In this document: piece after piece, positions 26,676-36,209 of the stretch | Layout: every line of letters begins with the position of its first letter | Numbering within the stretch: the stretch's first letter is position 1 | Source of the DNA: Phaeobacter inhibens DSM 16374 | GTDB taxonomy: Bacteria; Pseudomonadota; Alphaproteobacteria; Rhodobacterales; Rhodobacteraceae | Assembly: GCF_000473105.1 (NCBI RefSeq) | Contig: NZ_KI421498.1 | Location: 868,001-932,000 of the forward strand | DNA length: 64,000 nucleotides | Reading direction: 5' to 3' | Notes under the pieces: model-generated | Database searches by the model: none | What the model was told of the DNA's origin: nothing | Seen by the model: only the letters and a program-made list of their open reading frames with translations | Made by a program: the position numbers and the translations under genes

Positions 26676-27365
26676 ATGGCTGCCGACCAACCCACCGTTC
26701 TGGTGGTCGAGGATGAATTGGCCCAACGCGAAGTTTTGGCCTATAATCTGGAGGCGGACGGCTTTCGCGTGCTGCGTGCAGAACATGGCGAAGAGGCGTT
26801 ACTGATCGTCGAAGAGGACATGCCCGATATCATCGTCCTGGACTGGATGATGCCGAATCTGAGCGGGATTGAGGTTTGCCGCCGCCTGAAAACCCGCACG
26901 GAAACCCGCAACATTCCAATCATCATGCTGTCGGCCCGCTCGGAAGAGGTCGACAAGGTGCGCGGGTTGGAAACCGGCGCGGATGACTATGTGGTGAAGC
27001 CCTATTCGGTGATCGAGCTGATGGCACGGGTACGCACGCAGCTGCGCCGGGTCCGTCCTTCGACCGTTGGCGTGCGGCTGGAATTCGACGACATCATATT
27101 GGACGCTGAAACCCATAAGGTCAGCCGCGCAGAAGCGCCACTGAAGCTGGGGCCGACAGAGTTCCGCCTGCTCTCCACCTTTATGGAAAAACCGGGTCGG
27201 GTGTGGAGCCGCGAACAGCTTTTGGATCGGGTCTGGGGACGGGACATCTACGTCGACACCCGCACTGTGGATGTTCACATTGGCCGCCTGCGCAAAGCGC
27301 TGACCCAACACGGCGGCAGTGACCCCGTGCGCACGGTCCGTGGCGCGGGCTACGCGTTAGGATAA
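26676..27365 (+). CDS. phoB: Phosphate regulon response regulator PhoB
   Basis: A 229-residue OmpR/PhoB-type regulator: receiver domain with acidic pocket E12-D13, phospho-acceptor Asp56 in VLDWMMPNLSG and Lys in VVKPYSV, then a winged-helix DNA-binding domain with LGPTEFRLLSTFMEKPGRVWS and VDVHIGRLRKAL. It binds the Pho box upstream of pstS. Being last in the operon that it activates, it should be positively autoregulated. It ends at a strong bidirectional terminator. Confidence 0.96.
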   Translation: MAADQPTVLVVEDELAQREVLAYNLEADGFRVLRAEHGEEALLIVEEDMPDIIVLDWMMPNLSGIEVCRRLKTRTETRNIPIIMLSARSEEVDKVRGLETGADDYVVKPYSVIELMARVRTQLRRVRPSTVGVRLEFDDIILDAETHKVSRAEAPLKLGPTEFRLLSTFMEKPGRVWSREQLLDRVWGRDIYVDTRTVDVHIGRLRKALTQHGGSDPVRTVRGAGYALG

Positions 27366-27384
27366 AGCGTTAAGTAACTGAGAG

Positions 27385-27420
27385 AAAACAAAACCCCGCC
27401 AGAACGCGGGGTTTTGTTTT
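27385..27420. terminator. Bidirectional Rho-independent terminator
   Basis: Perfect 15-bp stem (27385-27399 with 27406-27420) whose outer parts are A- and T-runs; shared by the converging phoB and LysR genes. Confidence 0.9.
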
Positions 27421-27427
27421 ATGATAT

Positions 27428-28339
27428 CTACCTTGGCAGCGGATCTTCGGGCTGCGCTTGCCCAGCCAACCAGTTGCGGAACTTGATCAGGGCAGGGTCT
27501 TTGGCCCGGGCCTCAGGCCAGACGAGGAAATAGGCACCCGGGCTTTCGGTCGCAGTTGGGTGCAACGCAATCAATCGCCCCGTCGCCAGATCTTGCTCCA
27601 CCAGATAATCCGGCATCAAGGCCACACCCAAACCATGTAATGCCGCCTGAGTAATGGTTGCGAATTGATCATACATGGTGCCGGACAAACCGTCCTGCAG
27701 CGCAATGTCATGACTCTCAAACCAGTGCTGCCAGGCCTGAGGGCGGGTCTGAATATGCAACAAGGGCAGGGCGGCGATATCAACCGGGGTGCTGATCTGG
27801 CGCCCCTCTAGCAAGTCGGGCGCGCAGACCGGCAACATCTGTTCGTGTTTCAGCAGCAACGCCTGGGTCCCGGGCCAGTCAGCGGTTCCAAAATGTATTG
27901 CAGCATCAAACCCTTCACTGACGAAGTTGAACGGCTCAAGTCGGGTCGACATATTGATCGTCACATCCGGATGCAATCGCGCAAACTCCGGCAGCCGGGG
28001 CATTAACCAACGCATCCCAAAAGCGGGGAGGATCGCCAGATTGAGGCTGCCTGCCAAGGGCGCAGCCTGCACGCGCAGCGTTGATTGGGCAATCTGGTTC
28101 AACGCCTGGCGAATATCTGCAGCGTAGGTCTGCGCCTCCGGTGACAGCGTCAGCCGCTTCTGGTCCCGGCGCACCAGGTCCACGCCCAATTGGCGCTCCA
28201 GCGCCTGCAATTGACGGCTGACTGCACCTTGTGTCAGCGCCAATTCATCCGCCGCCGCCGAGGCGCTGCCCAAACGGTCCAGCGCTTCCAGCGCCCGCAG
28301 CGCAGCAATTGAGGGGAGAAAGCGTCTCGGGGTGGCCAT
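27428..28339 (-). CDS. LysR family transcriptional regulator (GcvA-like), probable gcdH regulator
   Basis: A 303-residue LysR protein. The N-terminal winged HTH (ALRALEALDRLGSASAAADELALTQGAVSRQLQALE) and the GcvA-type effector domain (LNLAILPAFGMRWLMPRLPEF) are clear. It is divergent from the glutaryl-CoA dehydrogenase gene, the usual arrangement for a LysR regulator and its target, so it probably responds to a lysine/tryptophan degradation intermediate such as glutarate (inference). The start is taken at the ATG at 28339, matching the typical MxxPRRFLPSIxALRAL opening; an upstream ATG at 28384 adds 15 residues and neither has a strong ribosome site. Confidence 0.83.
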   Translation of the reverse strand: MATPRRFLPSIAALRALEALDRLGSASAAADELALTQGAVSRQLQALERQLGVDLVRRDQKRLTLSPEAQTYAADIRQALNQIAQSTLRVQAAPLAGSLNLAILPAFGMRWLMPRLPEFARLHPDVTINMSTRLEPFNFVSEGFDAAIHFGTADWPGTQALLLKHEQMLPVCAPDLLEGRQISTPVDIAALPLLHIQTRPQAWQHWFESHDIALQDGLSGTMYDQFATITQAALHGLGVALMPDYLVEQDLATGRLIALHPTATESPGAYFLVWPEARAKDPALIKFRNWLAGQAQPEDPLPR

Positions 28340-28441
28340 ATATGAGCTTTTGTAATGTTTGCTTGTGGTTCTCTCGCTGTCCATCCTCTTACCGCAAGGT
28401 TAAGGTCGGCGGCAAGTTGAGGATCAAAAAGGTGACGAAAA

Positions 28442-29662
28442 ATGACCGATAGACCTGCTTTGCGCGCCAAGGATGCCCCGGATCTGGGCCAGTTCAACTG
28501 GGATGATCCTCTGCGGCTGGACGATCAATTGAGTGAAGATGAGCGGATGATTGCGGCCTCGGCACGCTCCTATGCTCAGGAAAAACTTCAACCGCGCGTT
28601 CTAAATGCTTATGAGAACGAAGAAACCGATCCAGAAATCTTTCGCGAGATGGGCGAGATGGGCCTCCTTGGGACGACCATCCCGGAACAATACGGCGGCC
28701 TTGGTGCGGGCTATGTTTCCTATGGGCTGGTGGCGCGCGAAGTAGAGCGCGTCGACAGTGGTTACCGCTCGATGATGTCCGTGCAAAGTTCGCTCGTGAT
28801 GTATCCCATTTACGCATATGGCAGCGAAGAGCAGCGGCAGAAATACCTACCAAAACTCTCCTCCGGCGAATGGATCGGCTGTTTCGGCCTGACCGAACCG
28901 GATGCGGGTTCGGATCCAGCAGGCATGAAAACCCGCGCCGAAAAAACCGATGGCGGCTACCGCCTGACCGGGTCGAAAATGTGGATCTCAAACGCGCCGA
29001 TCGCGGATGTTTTTGTCGTCTGGGCCAAATCCGAAGCCCATGGCGGCAAGATCCGAGGTTTTGTTCTGGAAAAAGGAATGAAGGGCCTGTCCGCACCGAA
29101 AATCGCCAATAAGGCATCGCTGCGCGCCTCTATCACCGGCGAGATTGTCATGGATGGCGTCGAGGTTGGTGACGACGCGTTGCTGCCCCATGTTGAAGGG
29201 TTGAAAGGCCCATTCGGCTGTCTGAATCGCGCGCGCTATGGTATCAGCTGGGGCGCAATGGGCGCCGCAGAAGCCTGCTGGCATGCCGCGCGCCAATATG
29301 GTCTTGACCGCAAGCAATTCGGGCGCCCTTTGGCCAATACGCAGTTGTTTCAGCTTAAACTGGCCAATATGCAGACCGAAATCACGCTTGGCCTACAGGC
29401 CTCCCTGCGGGTGGGGCGTCTGATGGATGAGGCCAATGCTGCGCCGGAGATGATTTCCATCGTCAAACGGAACAACTGCGGCAAGGCACTCGAAATTGCG
29501 CGCCATGCCCGTGACATGCACGGCGGTAATGGGATCAGCCTGGAGTTCGGCGTCATCCGCCACATGGTCAACCTGGAAACCGTGAACACCTATGAGGGGA
29601 CTCATGACGTTCACGCCCTGATCCTTGGACGCGCCCAGACCGGTCTTCAGGCTTTTTTCTAA
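28442..29662 (+). CDS. gcdH: Glutaryl-CoA dehydrogenase
   Basis: A 406-residue acyl-CoA dehydrogenase-fold flavoprotein that oxidises and decarboxylates glutaryl-CoA to crotonyl-CoA in lysine and tryptophan breakdown. The family-specific C-terminal motif [20 protein letters not shown] carries the catalytic Glu (about 385), and [19 protein letters not shown] is the FAD/substrate segment. A strong ribosome site AAGGTGA precedes the ATG. It is a single gene between the divergent LysR gene and a strong terminator. Confidence 0.93.
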   Translation: MTDRPALRAKDAPDLGQFNWDDPLRLDDQLSEDERMIAASARSYAQEKLQPRVLNAYENEETDPEIFREMGEMGLLGTTIPEQYGGLGAGYVSYGLVAREVERVDSGYRSMMSVQSSLVMYPIYAYGSEEQRQKYLPKLSSGEWIGCFGLTEPDAGSDPAGMKTRAEKTDGGYRLTGSKMWISNAPIADVFVVWAKSEAHGGKIRGFVLEKGMKGLSAPKIANKASLRASITGEIVMDGVEVGDDALLPHVEGLKGPFGCLNRARYGISWGAMGAAEACWHAARQYGLDRKQFGRPLANTQLFQLKLANMQTEITLGLQASLRVGRLMDEANAAPEMISIVKRNNCGKALEIARHARDMHGGNGISLEFGVIRHMVNLETVNTYEGTHDVHALILGRAQTGLQAFF

Positions 29663-29697
29663 GCGCACCTGCCCAACAGCTGATCAATAAAACCATT

Positions 29698-29734
29698 AAA
29701 AAGCGCACCGTTGCCGGACAACGGTGCGCTTTTT
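29698..29734. terminator. Rho-independent terminator after gcdH
   Basis: Perfect 16-bp stem (29698-29713 with 29719-29734), CCGGA loop, T-run on the plus strand and A-run upstream. Confidence 0.9.
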
Positions 29735-30418
29735 CGTTAAGATCGTAACTGAGATGTAAATCCCTGTGGTGGTTAACGCTCATGGCGCATGCCGCATTCA
29801 TGCAAATTAAAGCTGCATTTTTGCAAGGCACACCCATACCTACGACAACGCAGAGGAAAACAGGTGAATCTGGCGAAATTTTCTGCTCCGTCTGGCACCG
29901 AATGGTTAAGAGCGTAAATCTGAACCTTTGTGCATTCACTGGCCAACAGAGGACAGCACGCAACGGCAGGGTTAATGCCTACCTGAACCTACGCAGTACG
30001 GATAGCAAGAAAACTGCTCTATACGAGGGGTTCTGCAAACGGTGTTACAGCACCGCTGGACAGTCCGCTAAACTGCGATTTTACAAAATCGCGCGGGAAA
30101 ATCCGATCAAGAGACCAGAATGGCGGGTTAATCGCGCTGCGCAAACGCAATCTACAGCAGCTTGATCCAGTCAGATCATGCGAATACCCCAAAGCACAGA
30201 TGAAATCCCGCAGGATCACCCGTGTAGATACGCCAAACGCGTCAACCTCAATCAATGAAAGGTAAAAGCGGTACGAGCTCAATTTGCTTAGCATATCTTC
30301 GCCTCACCATATAACCTGTAATCAGTATTATGTTGTTTATCTGTGATGTAGCGTCACTGTTGCAGGTCTGGCCTGTACGCGAGACACTTTCGCTGAACAT
30401 ACGTCAGCTGAGGCCCAC
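29735..30418. other. Long intergenic region without supported genes
   Basis: About 680 bases between the gcdH terminator and the SDR gene, visibly more A+T-rich than its surroundings. A frame of 127 codons (29782-30165, plus) and one of 91 codons (30019-30294, minus) are open but have no recognisable sequence and poor starts. A perfect GCGATTTT/AAAATCGC palindrome with a 2-base centre lies at 30075-30092, and TGCAAA...TTTGCA half-sites at about 29799-29824. These could be operators. The region may be degraded DNA or regulatory sequence. Confidence 0.45.
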
Positions 30419-31192
30419 ATGGATCTACGAGGCAAAACAATTGTCATCACCGGCGCAGCAACGGGTATCGGGCGCGCCTTGGCCATGGCGATGGCAAGGT
30501 TCGATCCCAAGCATATCGTCTGCGCCGATATGGACGGACCGGGTGCACAACATACTGCGGATGAAATCGGTGGCAGCGCTTATACTGTTGACGTCGGATC
30601 GGACTGCGCCATTGCTGATATGATTGATGTGATCGAGCGTGATATCGCGCCGATTGATCTGTTCTGTTCCAATGCCGGGATCCTTCGGATCGGCGGACTC
30701 GAGACCTCGCTCACCGATTGGCAGAAAAGCTGGGATATCAACGTGATGGCCCATGTCTCAGCCGCGCGCCATCTGGTGCCGCGGATGATCCAGCGCGGTG
30801 GCGGATATTTTCTCAATATCGCGTCAGCGGCAGGATTGTTGAACCAGATTGGCGCAGCGAGCTACGGGGTGAGCAAACACGCCGCTGTCGGGTTCTCCGA
30901 ATGGCTTGCGATCACCCATGGCGATCAGGGCATCGGCGTCTCCGTGGCCTGTCCGCAGGCAGTGAAAACCGCCATGACCGAAGGTATGGAGCACAGCGCC
31001 GCGGCGGTGGATGGCATGATCTCGGCCGAGGATGTTGCCAATAGCTGCATTGAGGCCATTGAAAGCAATCGCTTTCTTGTTCTGCCCCATGCAAAGGTCG
31101 AAGGTTATATTCAGGCCAAGGCCGCAGACTATGACCGCTGGATCACTGGCATGCAGAGACTGCGCGATAAATTCGACCTTCCAAAAATCTGA
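30419..31192 (+). CDS. SDR family oxidoreductase
   Basis: A 257-residue classical short-chain dehydrogenase. The cofactor motif is TGAATGIG (residues about 11-18), the structural NAG motif is CSNAGI, the catalytic Ser lies in NIASAAGLL and the Tyr-Lys pair in YGVSKHAAVGF. Asp at the end of beta-2 (VCADMDG) suggests NAD(H) preference. The substrate is not predictable. A GAGG ribosome site precedes the ATG. It converges on the tesB gene and may belong functionally with the acyl-CoA genes that follow. Confidence 0.88.
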   Translation: MDLRGKTIVITGAATGIGRALAMAMARFDPKHIVCADMDGPGAQHTADEIGGSAYTVDVGSDCAIADMIDVIERDIAPIDLFCSNAGILRIGGLETSLTDWQKSWDINVMAHVSAARHLVPRMIQRGGGYFLNIASAAGLLNQIGAASYGVSKHAAVGFSEWLAITHGDQGIGVSVACPQAVKTAMTEGMEHSAAAVDGMISAEDVANSCIEAIESNRFLVLPHAKVEGYIQAKAADYDRWITGMQRLRDKFDLPKI

Positions 31193-31233
31193 CTGAGGTT
31201 TTTCAGGATTTTCCACATCAGAACACAGCGATT

Positions 31234-32100
31234 TCAGGACTTGGAGATCGGACGCATCAGCCCTTCTTGTGCGACACTGGCGACCAGTTGGCCGTCTTGC
31301 GTGAAAATAGAGCCCCGGTTGAACCCGCGGCCGCCACCGGCGAAGGGCGAGTCCATCGTGTAAAGATGCCAATTGTCAAATTGCACCGGCGCGTGAAACC
31401 ACATCGCATGATCAAGGCTGGCGGTCATCGCCTGACCTTTCACGAAACTCAGGCCATGCGGTCGCAACGCTGACCCCAACAGACCATAGTCGGACACATA
31501 GGCCATCAATACATGCTGAAGCTGCGGCGTGGCGCCTTTTGCCGCTTTCATTCTGACCCACATATGATTGATATCACTACATTTATCCGGTCTTATCGGA
31601 TCTCGTGGCTCGACATCGCGGATCTCAAACGGGCGCTCTCGTGTGAATTCGACCCGCAAACGGCCGTCCAATTTCGGGGCAAGCTGGCGCAGGAGAACAT
31701 CGCGTGACACCAATGCGTCTGGCGCTTTGACTTCGGGAATCTCATGCTGATGCGCCCAGCCGGGCTCATCAATGTGAAACGAGGCCGCCAGATTGAGGAT
31801 TTGTTTGCCGTTCTGCAAAGCCGTCACGCGCCGGGTTGTGAAGCTGCCGCCGTCGCGCGCAGGATCGACGGCATAGATCACTGGTTTTGACGGATCCCCC
31901 GGGCGGATGAAATAGGCATGCAGCGAATGGCACAACCGATCCTCAACCGTGGAATAAGCCGCCATCAAAGCCTGTGCAATCACCTGACCGCCGTAGATCC
32001 GCGTCGGTGTTTCCCCACCAGACCCAATCCCGCGATAGAGATTCCGGTCAAGTTCTTCCAGGTCGAGTAAATTGAGCAAAATCTCAGCTGGGTCAGGCAT
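31234..32100 (-). CDS. tesB: Acyl-CoA thioesterase II (TesB)
   Basis: A 288-residue double hot-dog thioesterase that cleaves acyl-CoA to free acid and CoA. Recognisable TesB features are the N-terminal YGGQVIAQAL motif, LHAYFIRPGDPSKPV, and the C-terminal SLDHAMWFHAP...WHLYTMDSPFAGGGRGFNRG segment containing the catalytic Thr/Ser region. AGGGA lies before the ATG. It heads the 3' end of a string of minus-strand acyl-CoA related genes (31.2-36.2 kb), although gaps of 77-140 bases mean several may have their own promoters. Confidence 0.9.
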   Translation of the reverse strand: MPDPAEILLNLLDLEELDRNLYRGIGSGGETPTRIYGGQVIAQALMAAYSTVEDRLCHSLHAYFIRPGDPSKPVIYAVDPARDGGSFTTRRVTALQNGKQILNLAASFHIDEPGWAHQHEIPEVKAPDALVSRDVLLRQLAPKLDGRLRVEFTRERPFEIRDVEPRDPIRPDKCSDINHMWVRMKAAKGATPQLQHVLMAYVSDYGLLGSALRPHGLSFVKGQAMTASLDHAMWFHAPVQFDNWHLYTMDSPFAGGGRGFNRGSIFTQDGQLVASVAQEGLMRPISKS

Positions 32101-32177
32101 CTATTGGTCCCTGTTGATGTGCGCGCGGGCGGGTAGTCGCGGTGAACCGCCCTGCCCTGATCGGCTGGACAGCAGCA

Positions 32178-33389
32178 TTAGCTGGTTACGGCGCCATGGA
32201 CCAGCGCCTTCAGCTCCGCCCGCGACGGATAAGAACTGGACGGTGCGAGCTGAGTAAAAAAGACCACACTCAAATCCAGAACCGGATCAACCCAGAAGAA
32301 GGTCGAGGCCATTCCCCCCCAGCTGAAATCCCCAACAGATCCTGGGCATCTCGCCCTGGCCGGATCCAGCACAACCGCACCGCCAAGGCCAAACCCCATA
32401 CCATCCATCGGCTGCTCCGCGAAACTCTGCGGACCCATCGATGCAATGTCACCGGGCAGATGATTTTGGCACATAAAATCAATGATCTGCGGGCTGATCA
32501 GGTGATCCTTTCCCAGCGCACCGCGCAGCCGGATCAGCTCAGCAAAGCGCATATAATCGTCGATCGTACTCAGAAGACCGCCGCCGCCCGAGTGCATCTC
32601 GGCGGTGTCAAACGGGGTGTCGTCATATGAGTCAATCAGGCGCAAACTGTCGGCACCTTGCTGCGCGTCATTTAGGGCCATGGCGTCGCCACTCAGCGGC
32701 GAATAGAGCGATGCCAGTAAATTACCGGTTGTTTCCAAGCTGTGAAATCCGGTTCGCTCCATGCCGAGGGGATCAAATATCGACCGCTTCAGCATGGCGC
32801 CGAGGCTCTCCCCGGTCACGACCTCAATCACCCGGCCAATCACATCGATACCAACGGAATACTCCCACCGCTGACCGGGTTCAAAGGCAAGCGGCAGCGC
32901 TGCCAGCTCTAGCACCTGCGCCGCAAGGGGGCCCTGGCCGGGTTTGAACATCAAATCCGTCTTTGACATTTCTTCAGGCAGGACACCGGGATTGAATGGA
33001 TAGCTCAGCCCACTGGTATGGGTCAGCAGCTCATGGAGGGTTGGCGCCCGACAGGATATGGACTGTGTAATGTCAGTTGCACCGTCAAGAAGACAGCGCA
33101 TACCATTGAATTCAGGAAGAAACTCAGACACAGGCATGTCCAGGTGCAACAGCCCCCGTTCCAGCAACATCATCAGAGCCAGCGAGGTCACCGGCTTCGT
33201 CATTGAGTAGATGCGCGCCACGGTATCGCGGGTGAATGGCAGATTCTCGACAATGTTTCGCTGGCCCGCAGCGTGGAAATAGCGCTCTTTACCATTGCGA
33301 TTGATCAGCAGCGAACTGCCGGCGTATTTGCGTTGGTCCACATAGCGGTGTTGCCATGTCCTGATGTGCTCAAGGCGCGCAGCGTCCAT
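32178..33389 (-). CDS. Beta-lactamase-fold serine hydrolase (class C/EstB type)
   Basis: A 403-residue protein of the beta-lactamase/transpeptidase-like family. The SxxK motif is S62-M-T-K65 and the Tyr motif is YSVG around residue 170. There is no signal peptide, so it is probably a cytoplasmic esterase or lactonase rather than a drug-inactivating beta-lactamase; many proteobacterial catabolic clusters carry such a gene. AGGAG lies 4 bases before the ATG. It sits between tesB and an enoyl-CoA hydratase gene. Confidence 0.83.
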   Translation of the reverse strand: MDAARLEHIRTWQHRYVDQRKYAGSSLLINRNGKERYFHAAGQRNIVENLPFTRDTVARIYSMTKPVTSLALMMLLERGLLHLDMPVSEFLPEFNGMRCLLDGATDITQSISCRAPTLHELLTHTSGLSYPFNPGVLPEEMSKTDLMFKPGQGPLAAQVLELAALPLAFEPGQRWEYSVGIDVIGRVIEVVTGESLGAMLKRSIFDPLGMERTGFHSLETTGNLLASLYSPLSGDAMALNDAQQGADSLRLIDSYDDTPFDTAEMHSGGGGLLSTIDDYMRFAELIRLRGALGKDHLISPQIIDFMCQNHLPGDIASMGPQSFAEQPMDGMGFGLGGAVVLDPARARCPGSVGDFSWGGMASTFFWVDPVLDLSVVFFTQLAPSSSYPSRAELKALVHGAVTS

Positions 33390-33419
33390 GGGGGCTCCTG
33401 TTATCGGTGATCTGGCAGC

Positions 33420-34172
33420 TTAGCCGATGATCTTGGTCATCGCCGGGACAGTCTCTGCGGTGAACCAGGGCTGATCCTCAGCCTCTGCTTCCATTGCGAT
33501 CCTGATCTTTGCGATCGTTTCTCCGCGCAGTTGCTGTTTGATCGCGGCATAGGTCTCGGATGGCAGCTCTGCCAGCGCACGCGCTTCTTTCAGCGCATAG
33601 CCCAGCAGATCCTCAGCATCATCCGCAATGATGTCCACGATATTAAAGTTCCGCGCAGCGATGGGGCCGATGGTTTGCCCTGTCATCATCAGTCGTCGCT
33701 GGATATTCGGGTTCAATGTGGCGCGGGCGATCTCCAGCGGCGCAATCGGGAAATCAACTCCGGCTTGCACTTCTGCAAGACCAAACTTGGATTTCACCTG
33801 GGCAACCCGTACATCACTGCAAAGGACAAAGAACAAGCCACCCGCAATTGCCGCGCCATTCACAGCGGCCACAACGGGCTTCGGGCAGGCATATAGCGCA
33901 AGGAAGGCCTCATTCAGCCCTCGCACCGCGGCGCGCTGTCCGGCCAGATCGAAGTCCCGCGCCACCTTCAGGTCCAGGCCTGCGGAAAACACCTTGAAAG
34001 CGCTGGTCAGAAGCAGCGCCCGAACAGTCGGATCTTCGCGGATCTCATTGATAGTACGCGCGAAATCCATCAGGAACTCCGAAGATAGCGCATTGACCGG
34101 CGCACGCGCCAGTTTGATTTCAACAACCCCGTCGCCATGTTCGTGCCGGATCAACCAATCGCTCTCAGTCAT
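33420..34172 (-). CDS. Enoyl-CoA hydratase/isomerase family protein
   Basis: A 250-residue crotonase-fold protein. The oxyanion-hole segments are SAFKVFSAGLDLKVARD (around residue 60) and VNGAAIAGGLFFVLCSDVRVA (around 103-123). The usual catalytic Glu of hydratases in the second segment is not clearly present, so isomerase or another crotonase activity is possible. It has a good GAAGGAAG ribosome site and lies 30 bases upstream of the serine hydrolase gene, probably cotranscribed. Confidence 0.85.
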   Translation of the reverse strand: MTESDWLIRHEHGDGVVEIKLARAPVNALSSEFLMDFARTINEIREDPTVRALLLTSAFKVFSAGLDLKVARDFDLAGQRAAVRGLNEAFLALYACPKPVVAAVNGAAIAGGLFFVLCSDVRVAQVKSKFGLAEVQAGVDFPIAPLEIARATLNPNIQRRLMMTGQTIGPIAARNFNIVDIIADDAEDLLGYALKEARALAELPSETYAAIKQQLRGETIAKIRIAMEAEAEDQPWFTAETVPAMTKIIG

Positions 34173-34313
34173 CTTTGGGTCTTCCTTTGGACACTGACAC
34201 TGCTGCCAGCCGTTTCGATTATCATGCGCGGTTTGCTCACCAAGGTCGAGTATTTTGACCTACGTAGAACCACGCATGACACCTAACATTACAGCTTTGG
34301 CAAAGCGTTACCG

Positions 34314-35108
34314 CTACGGTCGCATGCTCAGGGTTTCTGCAGCAGACATCAGCTGATCCGCATAAATCGTCTCAAGCACATTCGGGCTCACATGAAAGGA
34401 CGGACCACCAACGTTCAGCCCATAGACACGCATTCCGTTCAGCGACACCACTGGAACCGCAATTCCGTTCACATCCGGGCGCCAGTCGCCATAGCCGGTA
34501 CAAAAACCACGGGCGGCATATTCATCCTGTGCCCGGCCCAGACTGTCCTGGCGTGAGAGCCTGCCGTCCGGATCAAGCGCATCCGCGATCTTCAGGCTTT
34601 CAGCCCGTTGATCCGGGGACATACCAGCAAGGATCGCGCGCCCCACGGCCGAGAAAAACAGCGGCAACCGCATCCCCACATGGGCTGCCAGCGACACATC
34701 CTCGCGTGAGCGATGCACGGCAATATAGATGACATCCGCATGATGTGCCTCTCCCAGGGCACTGGTAATATATGAATTTTCGCCATTTCGCAGATCCCTG
34801 AGGATTTGCGAAGCACGGTCGCTGATATCCATCCCGGCCAGGACACCATAGCCCAGACGCAACACCCCTGCCCCCAGCCGGTAGCTGCCGGATTGCGGAT
34901 CCTGAATCAGGTAGCCCAGCTGGCACAGCGTATAGGTCAGGCGTGAGACTGTCGGTTTAGGCAATCCCGTCCGTTCAGCCAGATCGGTGTTCGTCAGCTC
35001 CAGCTCATTGCGGCGAAACGCGCGCAGAACATCAAGCCCCCGCGCCAGGGCGGTGACAAAATTTCGATCTTTTTCGCCATCCGCTGACGCTGTGTTGTCA
35101 CTGTCCAT
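34314..35108 (-). CDS. IclR family transcriptional regulator
   Basis: A 264-residue IclR regulator: winged HTH (about 15-75, VTALARGLDVLRAFRRNELELTNTDLAERTGLPKPTVSRL) and a C-terminal GAF-like effector domain (about 90-250, containing AVGRAILAG and ARGFCTGYGDWRPDVNGIAVPV). IclR proteins often control nearby catabolic genes; the adjacent hydratase, hydrolase, thioesterase and phosphotransferase genes are the obvious candidates. It lies 24 bases after the APH-type gene stop, so it may share that transcript. Confidence 0.9.
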   Translation of the reverse strand: MDSDNTASADGEKDRNFVTALARGLDVLRAFRRNELELTNTDLAERTGLPKPTVSRLTYTLCQLGYLIQDPQSGSYRLGAGVLRLGYGVLAGMDISDRASQILRDLRNGENSYITSALGEAHHADVIYIAVHRSREDVSLAAHVGMRLPLFFSAVGRAILAGMSPDQRAESLKIADALDPDGRLSRQDSLGRAQDEYAARGFCTGYGDWRPDVNGIAVPVVSLNGMRVYGLNVGGPSFHVSPNVLETIYADQLMSAAETLSMRP

Positions 35109-35132
35109 GTCACGTTCCGTGTCAGATGCGCT

Positions 35133-36209
35133 TCAGTCAAAACTTGCAGACAAGGCCGCCAGCCCGGCGCGCGCGAAGTCTGGCACAAATGCGCCAAGGC
35201 GCGCTGCATGTTCCGGGTTTGAGGCGTTGCCATCAAGCCCTCTTTTACGTACCCCCTGAAGGATTGCAGCCATCCGGAAGAAGCTGAAAGAGAGGTAATA
35301 GCCAAAATCCTCAACCCCCGGCAAATTTCTGCGGTTGCAATAGCTTGCAACGAACTCCTGATCCGATGGCAGGCCAAGTTCCCGCCGGTTGACACCAGCC
35401 AACCCACGCCCCTCACGTCCGGGTGGCATCTGCCATTGCATAATGACACCGGCAAGGTCTGCATAAGGGTGGCCGATGGTCGACAGCTCCCAATCCAGAA
35501 CCGCCCGGCAATTTGTCCCCTCGGTCGCGTAGATCATATTGTCGATGCGGTAATCACCATGCACCAATCCGCGCTGACCATCGTCTGCGGGCATCTGTGC
35601 GCCCAATGCCGCGATCAGATCATCCATCTCTGCGATGACCTCCACTTCACTGGCGCGATATTGCTTGCTCCAGCGACCGTGCTGACGCTCGAAATAATTG
35701 CCCTCAGGCCCGTAGTCGGCCAGCCCGACGGTGGCGACATCCACATCGTGCAACGCCGCCAGAACGCGGCTCATCTCATCCATTACCGCAGCGCGCTCGC
35801 TGGCGGGAGCATCGGGCAAGGTCGGATCTGAGAAGTTTCGCCCAACCACATGTTCCATAACGTAAAATGATGATCCGATCACGGTCTCATCCTCACAGAG
35901 ATGATACATCTTTGCGACCGGAACCCCGGTTTCCCGTAGCGCCATCTGCACGCGAAACTCGCGCTCCACCGCATGGGCAGATTTCAGCAAAACACCCGGC
36001 GGTTTGCGTCGCAGAACATATGCGCCGGCCTCGGTCTGTAGCAGATAGGTTGGGTTAGACTGACCGTTCTGGAATTTCCGGGCCGTGATTTCCGTGTCAA
36101 ACCCCGCCAGACGCCCCCGCATATACCGCTGAACAGTTCCAAGATCGAGCGCAAGGGAATCCTCCCCAACGCTTTCATCAGGGTTTCCAGGTGATATCTG
36201 CGACGCCAT
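35133..36209 (-). CDS. APH-family phosphotransferase (ACAD10/11-like)
   Basis: A 358-residue aminoglycoside-phosphotransferase-fold kinase. Key motifs are LVHGDYRIDNMIYA (catalytic loop, with HGD and the following Asn) and AVLDWELSTIGHPYADLAG (metal-binding Asp). This subgroup is related to the kinase domain of human ACAD10/11, which phosphorylates 4-hydroxyacyl-CoAs so that they can be degraded, rather than to antibiotic resistance enzymes. That role fits the surrounding acyl-CoA genes, but the acyl-CoA dehydrogenase partner is not next door. Its ATG overlaps the stop of the upstream nitronate monooxygenase gene (TGATG). Confidence 0.86.
   Translation of the reverse strand: MASQISPGNPDESVGEDSLALDLGTVQRYMRGRLAGFDTEITARKFQNGQSNPTYLLQTEAGAYVLRRKPPGVLLKSAHAVEREFRVQMALRETGVPVAKMYHLCEDETVIGSSFYVMEHVVGRNFSDPTLPDAPASERAAVMDEMSRVLAALHDVDVATVGLADYGPEGNYFERQHGRWSKQYRASEVEVIAEMDDLIAALGAQMPADDGQRGLVHGDYRIDNMIYATEGTNCRAVLDWELSTIGHPYADLAGVIMQWQMPPGREGRGLAGVNRRELGLPSDQEFVASYCNRRNLPGVEDFGYYLSFSFFRMAAILQGVRKRGLDGNASNPEHAARLGAFVPDFARAGLAALSASFD

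Noticed and set aside
29799-29824. TGCAAA/TTTGCA half-sites resembling the PccR-type TTTGCAAA site of Rhodobacter
   Set aside because: Spacing and core do not match the published double site, and no propionyl-CoA genes are adjacent.
29782-30165. A 127-codon plus-strand frame in the gap after gcdH
   Set aside because: No ribosome site, no recognisable motif, and it covers a palindrome; kept only as part of the intergenic description.
30019-30294. A 91-codon minus-strand frame and a GGGTTCTGCAAA segment reminiscent of some insertion-sequence ends
   Set aside because: No transposase homology and no second inverted end or target duplication could be found.
32178-33389. Reading the SxxK serine hydrolase as a secreted beta-lactamase
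   Set aside because: There is no signal peptide, and it is embedded among acyl-CoA genes.
35133-36209. Reading the APH-fold protein as an aminoglycoside resistance gene
   Set aside because: Motifs and acyl-CoA gene context fit the ACAD10/11-like metabolic kinases, not resistance enzymes.
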